From NCBI GenBank assembly GCA_016458225.1, contig JAEMGR010000013.1, positions 183,184-247,183 of the forward strand: a stretch of DNA of 64,000 bases. Direction: 5' to 3'. The notes under the pieces were generated by a model that was not told where the DNA came from, ran no database searches, and worked only from the letters and a program-made list of their open reading frames with translations. The position numbers and the translations under genes are program-made. The DNA is from Myxococcaceae bacterium JPH2 (GTDB lineage Bacteria > Myxococcota > Myxococcia > Myxococcales > Myxococcaceae). This document shows positions 52,286-59,290 of the stretch, one piece after another. Numbering within the stretch: the stretch's first letter is position 1; each line of letters begins with the position of its first letter.

Positions 52286-53443
52286 ATGAACGCCTCGGAA
52301 CTGCCTGCCGTGCTGTACGTGGACGACGACGCCCTCAACTTGAGGGTGTTCGACGCCAACTTCGGGCAGCGCTTCCGCATCTTCCGTTGCTCGTCTCCCA
52401 ATGAAGCGCTCGCACTGCTGGAGCAGCGGCGCGGCGAGATTGGGGTGGTCCTCTCCGACCAGCGCATGCCGGGAATGAGCGGCGTGGAGCTGCTGGAGCG
52501 TGCGCGCACGATTGCACCGGACGCCAAGCGCATGCTCGTCACGGCGTACGCGGACATGCAGGCCGTCATCGACGCGGTGAACCGCGGCCAGGTGACGCGC
52601 TACTTCGTGAAGCCGTGGGACCGGGCGGAGCTGCTCGCCGCGCTGGAGGACGCGCTCAAGATTGCGCGACTGGAGCTGCGCATCCGCGAGGTGGAAGGGC
52701 GGATGATGAAGTCCGAGCGTTTGGCGACGCTGGGCCAGGTGACGGCGGGCATCGCGCACGAGTTGATGGGGCCGGTGGGCTACCTCACGCAGAACGTGGC
52801 GTCGCTGCAGCGGGACATGGAGCGGGTGGTGCAGTACGTGTCGCGCCACCTCGCGGAGGATCCAGACCCCGAGGTGTCCTCCACCGTCGAGGACCTGCCC
52901 TCGCTGATCAAGGACCTCTCGGAGGGCGCCGACCACCTGCGCGGCGTGGCCCTGGGCCTGCGTGCCCAGGCGCGAGGCGAGGACCTGGAGGCGACCGCGG
53001 ACGTCTCGGAAGTGGTGTCCTTCGCGGTGAAGCTCGCGCGCGCCGAGGTGCGAGACCGCGCGCGGCTGACGAGCAGCGGCGAGCCCGTGCGCATCGTCTT
53101 CGGCCCGGTGAAGCTGTGCCAGGTGCTGCTCAACCTCATCGTCAACGCCGCGCAGGCCATGGAGGGCACGGGCCGGCCGGGGCGCATCGAAGTGCGCTGG
53201 ACGGTGCGCGCGGAGGACGTCGTCCTGTCCGTCGTGGACAACGGCTGCGGCATCCCCGGCGAGCTGCAGGAGCGCGTCTTCCAGCCGCTCTTCACCACCA
53301 AGCCTGTCGGCGTGGGCACGGGCCTGGGCCTCTCCATCTGCCGCGAGCTGGTGGCCCAGTTCGGCGGAGCGCTGCGGCTGGCCTCCACTCCCGGCGAGGG
53401 TACGGAGATAGAACTCACCCTCCGGCGAGCCCCGCTCCCCTGA
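52286..53443 (+). CDS. Receiver-histidine kinase hybrid
   Basis: 385 residues, soluble. Starts at an ATG with a GGAGGAG ribosome site. Residues 8-125 form a response-regulator receiver: acidic pocket DDD at 13-15, phospho-Asp58 in VVLSDQRMPG, Thr86 and Lys109. A helical linker leads to a HisKA domain with the phospho-His in GIAHELMGPVGYL (His158). The HATPase has N box NLIVNAAQAM, G1 DNGCGIP and G2 GTGLGLSIC. The N-terminal receiver feeds the kinase, as in some myxobacterial cytoplasmic hybrids. The true partner is not evident; a second receiver protein lies 0.6 kb further on. Confidence 0.9.
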   Translation: MNASELPAVLYVDDDALNLRVFDANFGQRFRIFRCSSPNEALALLEQRRGEIGVVLSDQRMPGMSGVELLERARTIAPDAKRMLVTAYADMQAVIDAVNRGQVTRYFVKPWDRAELLAALEDALKIARLELRIREVEGRMMKSERLATLGQVTAGIAHELMGPVGYLTQNVASLQRDMERVVQYVSRHLAEDPDPEVSSTVEDLPSLIKDLSEGADHLRGVALGLRAQARGEDLEATADVSEVVSFAVKLARAEVRDRARLTSSGEPVRIVFGPVKLCQVLLNLIVNAAQAMEGTGRPGRIEVRWTVRAEDVVLSVVDNGCGIPGELQERVFQPLFTTKPVGVGTGLGLSICRELVAQFGGALRLASTPGEGTEIELTLRRAPLP

Positions 53444-54002
53444 GCCCGAAGGCGTTGTGCAGCATGCGCCACACGCGGTGCAGCGCCTCGGCCTCCGCGG
53501 GGCGCGCGTGCTGCACGAGCACCGCGCTCCGGGGACGCGCCTCGGGGCCGTACTCCACGACGAGCGCGTAGCCTCGCCCGGAGCGCTCGACGATGCGCAC
53601 GGCGCGCACGTCATCGAAGGCCACGGTCTCGGCTCGCGTGCCGCCCGGTGCCCACGTGAGCGTCTCCAGCCGCAGCGTCTCCGTGCGGAAGTGCAGCACG
53701 AAGCGCCGCCGGCCCAGGCGTGACTCCAGCTGGAGCGCGAAGCCCAGGAGCGCCGCGGCCAGCACCGCGAGCGCCAGGGCCCCCAGTCCGGGCAGACTCT
53801 GCCCCCGCACGAACTGCGTGAGGGCGCCCAGCGTGCAGCCCGCTGCCAGCGCCACGCAGAAGGCGGGCAGCAGGTGGACCCACGGCGCGGGACGCGCCTC
53901 ACCCACCAGACGCGCTTCGTCGTAGCGCAGGGTGACGTCCCCGACCGTGCGGGGCACCCGGTTGTCCCGGAGCGCATCCTCGAAGCTCACGCCGCCCAGC
54001 AT
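53415..54002 (-). CDS. Membrane protein of unknown function
   Basis: About 195 residues from the ATG at 54002; a GTG seven codons upstream is also possible. Two adjacent membrane helices (VHLLPAFCVALAAGCTLGAL, then GALALAVLAAALLGFAL) occupy about residues 40-90. The N-terminal (residues 1-40) and C-terminal (90-195) parts are soluble; the latter looks beta-rich (VAFDDVRAVRIVERSGRG), similar in feel to PH-like membrane proteins. The 3' end overlaps the histidine kinase gene by 29 bp tail to tail. No function is claimed. Confidence 0.65.
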   Translation of the reverse strand: MLGGVSFEDALRDNRVPRTVGDVTLRYDEARLVGEARPAPWVHLLPAFCVALAAGCTLGALTQFVRGQSLPGLGALALAVLAAALLGFALQLESRLGRRRFVLHFRTETLRLETLTWAPGGTRAETVAFDDVRAVRIVERSGRGYALVVEYGPEARPRSAVLVQHARPAEAEALHRVWRMLHNAFGLRGAGLAGG

Positions 54003-54061
54003 AGCGGACCCATGCAGTCTCACCCTCGAAGTTGGACCTGAGCTGTGCGATCCTCGAATTC

Positions 54062-55030
54062 ATGGAACTCCCGTTCGAGACCGGTGAGGGCGAAGGCGGT
54101 GGGGGAGGGACGCTCGCCTCGACGGTCATGGTGGTGGACGACGAGCCGGTGGTGCTCGACATCTGCTCGCGCCTGTTGGAGCGCGAGACGGACCTCGTCG
54201 TGGTGTTGGCGGGCAGCGCCGAGGAGGCGATGTCCATTCTGAAGGAGCAGCGTGTCGACGTTCTGGTGACGGACAAGAACCTGCCCGGGCTGGGCGGCGT
54301 GGAGCTCATCGCGGAGTCGCGGCGGCTGCAGCCCGCGCTGGAGGCGGTGATGATCACCGGCTACGCGAGCAGCGAGTCCGTCATCGCCGCGTTCGCCGCG
54401 GGCGCGAGCGACTACATCCTCAAGCCCTTCGATGACCTGCGGGTGCTCCGCGCCAAGGTGCGCGCGGCCCTGGAGCGGCGCGTCCAAGGCGTGCGCACGC
54501 GCGACGAGGCTCGGGAGGTGGCTCGGCAGGCGGCGATGCTGCTGCAAGCCGGCCGCGACGCGCCCGAGCCCGCGCACGCCGCGCTCGAGGCCGAGCTGCG
54601 CGCCTACGAGGACGCGGTGCGCACCGGCCAGCGGGGCCACGTGGCGGTGGTGGGAAGCGAGCACGCCGTGTCGCTCCTCCAGGCCGCGGGCTTCGAGGCG
54701 GTGGGCCTGCCGCCGTACTCGCCGCAGCTCTCGGGCGCGGACGTCGTGGTGGTGGAGACGGGGGATCCGCAGTGGCGCGCGCAGGCGGAGCGGCTCCACA
54801 ACCAGCCTCCGGACGTCCTGCTGCTCGCGGGCGCGGACGCGGACCTGAATGATCTGCTGGAGGCCATCACCCTGCGCATGGACCTGGTGGGCTTTGGCTC
54901 CGGAGACCAAGGCGCTCGGGTTCTGCCCGAGAAGGTCCGCATGCTCCTGCTGCGCCGAGGCATCCAGCACGCGCAGGAGCGGCTCGGCCGGGCGCTGGAG
55001 GCCTTCCGCCAGAGCATCCCCGCGCGCTGA
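54062..55030 (+). CDS. Response regulator with second degenerate receiver-like domain
   Basis: 322 residues from the ATG at 54062; a TTG ten codons upstream is an alternative. Residues 20-135 are a normal receiver: Asp26/Asp27, phospho-Asp71 in VTDKN, Thr99, Lys121. A helical linker leads to residues about 195-300 with alternating strands and helices (HVAVVGSEHAV, DVVVVETGDP, DVLLLAGADADL). These look like a decayed receiver or another Rossmann-like fold. No DNA-binding or enzymatic output domain is seen. The gene ends 34 bp before a bidirectional terminator. Confidence 0.82.
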   Translation: MELPFETGEGEGGGGGTLASTVMVVDDEPVVLDICSRLLERETDLVVVLAGSAEEAMSILKEQRVDVLVTDKNLPGLGGVELIAESRRLQPALEAVMITGYASSESVIAAFAAGASDYILKPFDDLRVLRAKVRAALERRVQGVRTRDEAREVARQAAMLLQAGRDAPEPAHAALEAELRAYEDAVRTGQRGHVAVVGSEHAVSLLQAAGFEAVGLPPYSPQLSGADVVVVETGDPQWRAQAERLHNQPPDVLLLAGADADLNDLLEAITLRMDLVGFGSGDQGARVLPEKVRMLLLRRGIQHAQERLGRALEAFRQSIPAR

Positions 55031-55064
55031 CGCGGGGGCAGGGCGGGCAGGAGCCCAAAACGAA

Positions 55065-55094
55065 CAGGGCCCCGAGGTTTCCCTCGGAGCCCTG
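55065..55094. terminator. Bidirectional intrinsic terminator
   Basis: Stem CAGGGC.CCGAGG / CCTCGG.GCCCTG with one mismatch and a 4-base loop, with T-runs on both sides: TGTTTTTTC on the plus strand, TTCGTTTT on the minus strand. It ends the response-regulator transcript and the tRNA operon. Confidence 0.85.
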
Positions 55095-55106
55095 TGTTTT
55101 TTCGAG

Positions 55107-55178
55107 TGACCCTGCCGGGATTCGAACCCGAGTTTGTGCCGTGAGAGGGCACCGTCCTAACCGCTAGACGACAGGGCC
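55107..55178 (-). tRNA. tRNA-Glu(CTC), copy 1
   Basis: 72 bases, cloverleaf complete: acceptor GGCCCTG / CAGGGTC, anticodon stem GTGCC / GGCAC with loop CTCTCAC giving anticodon CTC, T-arm GGGTTCGAATCCC. CCA is not encoded. This is the last tRNA of the minus-strand operon, next to the bidirectional terminator. Confidence 0.97.
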
Positions 55179-55201
55179 GATGAACTGGCCTTCCAACAAA
55201 A

Positions 55202-55229
55202 AAGGCCCCCAGATTCCTCTAGAGGCCTT
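55202..55229 (-). terminator. Terminator-like hairpin in tRNA spacer 1
   Basis: Minus-strand AAGGCC (55229-55224) pairs with GGCCTT (55207-55202) and is followed by TTTTG. A third arm AAGGCC at 55192-55187 can pair with GGCCTT instead, giving an alternative hairpin. Confidence 0.6.
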
Positions 55230-55250
55230 CTTTCGCTCACGAACGGCGAG

Positions 55251-55322
55251 TGACCCTGCCGGGATTCGAACCCGAGTTTGTGCCGTGAGAGGGCACCGTC
55301 CTAACCGCTAGACGACAGGGCC
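55251..55322 (-). tRNA. tRNA-Glu(CTC), copy 2
   Basis: Identical to copy 1, with all 72 bases matching, and placed exactly 144 bp upstream of it in the transcript order. CCA not encoded. Confidence 0.97.
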
Positions 55323-55345
55323 GATGAACTGGCCTTCCAACAAAA

Positions 55346-55373
55346 AAGGCCCCCAGATTCCTCTAGAGGCCTT
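55346..55373 (-). terminator. Terminator-like hairpin in tRNA spacer 2
   Basis: Same structure as in spacer 1, shifted by 144 bp. Arms pair AAGGCC with GGCCTT and a T-run follows in the minus direction. Confidence 0.6.
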
Positions 55374-55394
55374 CTTTCGCTCACGAACGGCGAG

Positions 55395-55466
55395 TGACCC
55401 TGCCGGGATTCGAACCCGAGTTTGTGCCGTGAGAGGGCACCGTCCTAACCGCTAGACGACAGGGCC
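55395..55466 (-). tRNA. tRNA-Glu(CTC), copy 3
   Basis: Identical to copies 1, 2 and 4. Anticodon CTC in loop CTCTCAC. CCA not encoded. Confidence 0.97.
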
Positions 55467-55489
55467 GATGAACTGGCCTTCCAACAAAA

Positions 55490-55517
55490 AAGGCCCCCAG
55501 ATTCCTCTAGAGGCCTT
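55490..55517 (-). terminator. Terminator-like hairpin in tRNA spacer 3
   Basis: Same structure as in spacers 1 and 2, shifted by a further 144 bp. Confidence 0.6.
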
Positions 55518-55538
55518 CTTTCGCTCACGAACGGCGAG

Positions 55539-55610
55539 TGACCCTGCCGGGATTCGAACCCGAGTTTGTGCCGTGAGAGGGCACCGTCCTAACCGCTAGA
55601 CGACAGGGCC
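55539..55610 (-). tRNA. tRNA-Glu(CTC), copy 4
   Basis: First tRNA-Glu to be transcribed, after tRNA-Gln. Identical in sequence to the other three. Its 5' flank (55611-55685) differs from the repeat spacers. CCA not encoded. Confidence 0.97.
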
Positions 55611-55685
55611 GTTACGTTTGCAACACGCTCCGACTTCGAGCGCTTCCTACCGTCTCCACCTTCATGCGTCAATCGGAGACTTGAG

Positions 55686-55756
55686 CTGGGGAACTAGGAT
55701 TCGAACCTAGATAAGCAGAGTCAGAGTCTGCTGTCCTGCCGTTAGACGATTCCCCA
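55686..55756 (-). tRNA. tRNA-Gln(CTG)
   Basis: 71 bases. Acceptor TGGGGAA / TTCCCCA with discriminator G, anticodon stem GCAGA / TCTGC with loop CTCTGAC giving anticodon CTG, T-arm AGGTTCGAATCCT. CCA not encoded. It is the first gene of the minus-strand tRNA group; a promoter-like pair lies just upstream. Confidence 0.97.
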
Positions 55757-55774
55757 AGGACTGCGGCGGCGCTT

Positions 55775-55803
55775 CTACTACCAACTGAACTGCCGAACTT
55801 CAA
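55775..55803 (-). promoter_or_regulatory. Candidate promoter of the tRNA operon
   Basis: On the minus strand TTGAAG (55803-55798) and TAGTAG (55780-55775) are 17 bp apart. The predicted start of transcription is about 12 bp before tRNA-Gln. Confidence 0.35.
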
Positions 55804-55809
55804 CTACTT

Positions 55810-56223
55810 CTACTTCGTTTTTCGTCCCGGCTTCGACTCCGGCTTCTTCACCGGCTTCGGGGCCTGCTGCAGCGGCACCACGTAGATGCGAACCTCTTCA
55901 TTGTTCGCCTCGTAAATATTCAGCCCCTCGAAGTTCTTCCCCGTGGGGTTGCTGATGTGGACCGCCTTCACGCCCGGCTGGTTGACGATGGACTTCCGAG
56001 GGTAGCTGGAAGCCGGATACACCGACTTGTAGTAATCCAGCGTCGCCTCGAAGTCGCGTGGCGCCCGGTACCGATTCTCCCCGACCTTCTGGGAGCCGTC
56101 CGGAAGTTGAGCGCCGCTGACCACCTCGGCTCCCGCCACCGTCACCCAGAGGGCCAACAGCACCCCCCCGAGCGGGCGCGCTTTATAGGAATGCCGTCGC
56201 AGGGTGTCAAGCCGTCGCATCAT
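55810..56223 (-). CDS. Small exported protein of unknown function
   Basis: 137 residues. Basic N-terminus (RRLDTLRRHSYKAR) then a hydrophobic helix (LGGVLLALWVTVAGAEVVSG) that looks like a signal peptide or anchor. The mature part has YRAPRDFEATLDYYKSVYPA and a beta-type segment (VRIYVVPLQ), ending with a Lys/Pro-rich tail (KPVKKPESKPGRKTK). Two Met codons occur at the start (56223 and 56220). No family is recognised. It is directly upstream of the tRNA genes on the same strand and 77 bp past the gltX stop. Confidence 0.65.
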   Translation of the reverse strand: MMRRLDTLRRHSYKARPLGGVLLALWVTVAGAEVVSGAQLPDGSQKVGENRYRAPRDFEATLDYYKSVYPASSYPRKSIVNQPGVKAVHISNPTGKNFEGLNIYEANNEEVRIYVVPLQQAPKPVKKPESKPGRKTK

Positions 56224-56300
56224 TGGTCGCGAAGATAGGCGCCGGGCGGGCGCGCGTCCACCGGCTTCACGCGCCCGCTGACTGAAGAATGCGCTCAGGC

Positions 56301-57740
56301 TCAGGCGGTGCGCGCCAGGGCCGAGTCGATGCGACGCAGGGCCTCGTCGCGGCCCACGAGCATCAGCGTCTCGCCGATGCCCGGGCTCGTCGTGTTGCCG
56401 GTGACGGCCACGCGCAGCGGCTGGGCGACCTTGCCCATGCCCACGGCCGCCTGCTCACTCACGGCCTTCACGACGGCGTCCACCGCGTCGGTGCTCCACG
56501 CGGGCAGGGCAGCGAGCTGCTCCTTCACCTGGGCCAGCAGCTTGAGCGAGTCCCCGGTGAGGTGCTTGGCCGCGGCCTTCTCGTCCAGGGTGACGCCCGA
56601 GCGGAAGTAGATGGTCGCGGTGGTGGCCATCTCCTCCAGCGTCCGAGCGCGCTCGCGCAGGGCCAGCACCAGCGGCTCCAGGCGCGCGTCGCCCTTCGCC
56701 GAGATGCCCTTGGCCTCGAGGAAGGGCACGAGCCGCTCCGCGACGGTGGCCGGCGGCAGGAGCTTGAACCACTGCTGGTTCAGCCACAGGAGCTTCTCCG
56801 GGTTCCACACGCCCGAGGTGCTGCCCACGTCCGCGAAGTCGAACCACTCGAGCATCTGCTCGCGCGAGATGACCTCGTCGTTGCCGTGGCCCCAGCCCAG
56901 CCGGATGACGAAGTTGAGCAGCGCCTCCGGCATGATGCCGTTGCGCTTGTGCAGCATCACGTCCGCCTCGGGGTGCTTGCGCTTGGAGAGCTTCTCGCGA
57001 TCCGGGCCGAGGATGAGCGGCAGGTGCGCGAACTCCGGCGGAGTCCACCCCAGCGCCTGGTACAGCATGAGCTGCGGGAAGGTGCTGTTGACGTGCTCCT
57101 GGCCGCGCGACACCAGGGTGATGTCCATCAGGTGATCATCGATGACGCAGCCGAAGTTGTAGAGCGGGATGCCGTCCGCGCGGAGCATGACCCAGTCATC
57201 CAGGTCCGAGTACGGCTTGGTGATGACGCCCAGCACCTTGTCGTCGAACGACACGGTGCCCTCCTCGCGGGGCATCTTGAAGCGAATCACCGCGTCCTCG
57301 ACGCGACGGCCCGCGGGCGGGGCCTTCAGCTCGCGGCACGTGCCCTCGTACTTGTACGCGCGCTTCTCTTTCTCGGCCGCCGCTCGGCGCGCCTCCAGGT
57401 CCTCGCGGGTGCAGTAGCACCGGAAGGCCTTGCCCTCGGCGATGAGGCGCTCGGAGTGGGTGCGGTACGTGTCCAGCCGCTGCGTCTGGAAATAGGGACC
57501 GTACTTGCCCTCCTTGCCCGGGCCCTCGTCCCACTCCAATCCCAGCCACTTCAGTCCATCCAGGATGGCTTGCACCGACTCCGGGGTGGACCGCTCCTGA
57601 TCCGTATCCTCCATGCGCAGCATGAAGTTGCCGCCGAAGCGGCGCGCGTAGAGGTAGTTGAAGAGGGCCGTCCGGGCGCCTCCGATGTGGAGGTATCCAG
57701 TAGGGGACGGGGCAAAGCGGACACGGGGAGCTTGGGCCAT
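56301..57740 (-). CDS. gltX: Glutamyl-tRNA synthetase
   Basis: 479 residues, class I synthetase. Charges tRNA-Glu, and in many bacteria also tRNA-Gln for later amidation. The ATG at 57740 gives the standard start MAQAPRVRFAPSPTGYLHIGG with the HIGH-type HIGG at 18-21. The KMSKS-type motif is KLSKR at 250-254. Segments CTREDLEARR and DDHLMDITLVSRGQEH also fit. The frame continues upstream but that part is shadow sequence of low credibility. It lies near the tRNA-Glu array on the same strand, a functional link that may be chance. Confidence 0.97.
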   Translation of the reverse strand: MAQAPRVRFAPSPTGYLHIGGARTALFNYLYARRFGGNFMLRMEDTDQERSTPESVQAILDGLKWLGLEWDEGPGKEGKYGPYFQTQRLDTYRTHSERLIAEGKAFRCYCTREDLEARRAAAEKEKRAYKYEGTCRELKAPPAGRRVEDAVIRFKMPREEGTVSFDDKVLGVITKPYSDLDDWVMLRADGIPLYNFGCVIDDHLMDITLVSRGQEHVNSTFPQLMLYQALGWTPPEFAHLPLILGPDREKLSKRKHPEADVMLHKRNGIMPEALLNFVIRLGWGHGNDEVISREQMLEWFDFADVGSTSGVWNPEKLLWLNQQWFKLLPPATVAERLVPFLEAKGISAKGDARLEPLVLALRERARTLEEMATTATIYFRSGVTLDEKAAAKHLTGDSLKLLAQVKEQLAALPAWSTDAVDAVVKAVSEQAAVGMGKVAQPLRVAVTGNTTSPGIGETLMLVGRDEALRRIDSALARTA

Positions 57741-57851
57741 AGGCAAGCGCGCGGGATAGCAGTTGGACACCAGGGGGTCAACGCAAGCCACCCCTTGCTC
57801 GATGCGCGCGTGGGGCGGTGGGGATAGGCTGCGCCGCCAAGGAGACACTTC

Positions 57852-58412
57852 ATGTCGATTCGTCACGTACTTTGCACGGTGCTGCTGGTGGGGCTGCTCG
57901 TGGGACGGCCGGCGGAGGCCACGACCTTGCTTCGCGCGGACCTCACCTCGCTGGCGCGGGGCTCGGACGCCGTGGTCCACGGCATCGTCCAGCGCGTGCA
58001 GAGTCGGTGGAGCGGGGACGGCATGCGGATCGTCACCGACGTGGAGGTGGAGGTGACGGAGTCCCTCAAGGGACAGCCCGGAGGCACGGTGCTCATCACC
58101 CAGCCGGGTGGACGGGTGGGGGACCTGGGGCAGGTGGTGAGTGGACTCGCGAGCTTCTCGCCGGGCGAGGAGGTAGTGCTCTTCCTGGAGAAGAAGGGCG
58201 CGTCCTCCTTCCGGGTGTCCGGCATGGCGCAGGGCAAGTATCAGGTGCAGCGTGGCGCGGACTCGCGCTCCGCCATGGCCGTGCCCGCTTCGCTCGGGGA
58301 CGCGGTGGTGCTGGATCCCCAGACGCGCGAGGTCTCGCAGTCGTCCGCTCAGTCCATGACGCTGGAGGCGCTGAAGGCCGCCATTCGCGCGGCCCTGCAG
58401 GAGGCGAAGTGA
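57852..58412 (+). CDS. Exported protein of unknown function, matrixin-linked
   Basis: 186 residues with a signal peptide (SIRHVLCTVLLVGLLVGRPAEA). The mature part is beta-rich (VVHGIVQRVQSRW, then VTDVEVEVTESLKG, FSPGEEVVLFLEKKG, FRVSGMAQGKYQV) and has no cysteine, catalytic or metal motif. It resembles small proteins that accompany matrixins in myxobacteria, but I cannot name the family. Its stop overlaps the next gene (a matrixin) with a shared base (TGATG), so the two are coupled. The gene is divergent from gltX by 111 bp. Confidence 0.65.
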   Translation: MSIRHVLCTVLLVGLLVGRPAEATTLLRADLTSLARGSDAVVHGIVQRVQSRWSGDGMRIVTDVEVEVTESLKGQPGGTVLITQPGGRVGDLGQVVSGLASFSPGEEVVLFLEKKGASSFRVSGMAQGKYQVQRGADSRSAMAVPASLGDAVVLDPQTREVSQSSAQSMTLEALKAAIRAALQEAK

Positions 58413-59290
58413 TGCTCGCGCTCGCCTCGTGGGTGGTGGCGCTCGCGCTGGGGCAGGCGTCGGATCCGTATGTCCGCAGCCGCGTGGTCGCGGGCGACTC
58501 CTCCTCCCAGGCCTTGTTCTGGAACCAGCCGCGCATCGACTGGCAGCAGAGCAGCCTGGGCAATCCGAACCTGAACCCGCACACCGAATTCGATGCGGTG
58601 CGCGCGGCCTTCAAGAGCTGGCAGACCCTGTTCACCCGCTGCGGCAACCTGGACTTCGCAGAGGGGCCGCTCGTGGACGCGCGCAAGGTGGGCTTCACGC
58701 GCGGCGGGGACAACCAGAACCTCGTGCTCTTTCGCATGACCCGCTGCAAGAGCTTCGTGGCGTCCACGGATGCGTGCTGGAAAGCGGAGACGTGCGCCAA
58801 CCAGTACGACTGCTGGGATGACGACGATGGCACGCTCGCCGTCACGGTCACCACCTATGACGAGCGCTCGGGCATCATCCGCGACTCGGACATCTCCTTC
58901 AACGCGGCGACCTATACGTTCACGACGGGCAGCGGCGCGCCATGCATTCTGGTGCCCGGCCCGGACTGCGCCTCCACCGACGTGCAGAACACCGCCACGC
59001 ACGAGATTGGTCACATGGTGGGGCTGGACCACACGCGCGCGGCGGGCTCCATCATGAACCGGAGTTCGTCGCCCGGTGAGCTGTCCAAGCGGGTCATCGA
59101 CAGCGGGTCGAGCGAGTTCGTCTGCGTCACCTATCCCAAGGGCGGCGTGAGCCAGTCGTCGCCCCATCCCGTGGTTGACCTGGAGCTGGGACACAAGGCC
59201 GGTTGCGACGCCGCGGGAGGCGGATTCTCGGCGCTGGCGGTGTTGGGGCTGGGTGTGCTCGCGCGCTCGCGCCGGCGAGGTGTCCGGTGA
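58412..59290 (+). CDS. Matrixin-like metalloprotease with MYXO-CTERM tail (first of pair)
   Basis: 292 residues. A signal peptide (LALASWVVALALGQA) precedes a matrixin-type catalytic domain. The zinc motif HEIGHMVGLDH at 197-207 is complete, and the Met-turn SIM follows at 213-215. Cys in CWKAETC, YDCW and APC suggest disulfides. The C-terminus has a Cys (AGCDAAG), a hydrophobic helix and RSRRRGVR, fitting MYXO-CTERM sorting to the cell surface. It is expected to be an active zinc endopeptidase on the outside of the cell. It overlaps both neighbours in the trio. Confidence 0.82.
   Translation: MLALASWVVALALGQASDPYVRSRVVAGDSSSQALFWNQPRIDWQQSSLGNPNLNPHTEFDAVRAAFKSWQTLFTRCGNLDFAEGPLVDARKVGFTRGGDNQNLVLFRMTRCKSFVASTDACWKAETCANQYDCWDDDDGTLAVTVTTYDERSGIIRDSDISFNAATYTFTTGSGAPCILVPGPDCASTDVQNTATHEIGHMVGLDHTRAAGSIMNRSSSPGELSKRVIDSGSSEFVCVTYPKGGVSQSSPHPVVDLELGHKAGCDAAGGGFSALAVLGLGVLARSRRRGVR

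Larger units (their letters stand above)
55107..55610 (-). repeat. 144-bp tandem repeat: tRNA-Glu plus identical spacer, 3.5 copies
   Basis: Units start at 55107, 55251, 55395 and 55539, exactly 144 bp apart. Each is a 72-bp tRNA-Glu and a 72-bp spacer; the fourth has only the tRNA. By eye all tRNA copies and all three spacers are identical, implying recent duplication or gene conversion. Confidence 0.97.

Noticed and set aside
55107..55610. Direct repeats resembling a CRISPR array
   Set aside because: Repeats are 72-bp tRNA genes with identical, not variable, spacers; no cas genes nearby.
55107..55756. tRNA genes as attachment site for an integrated element
   Set aside because: No integrase, flanking repeat of a tRNA 3' end, or foreign gene block is seen next to them.
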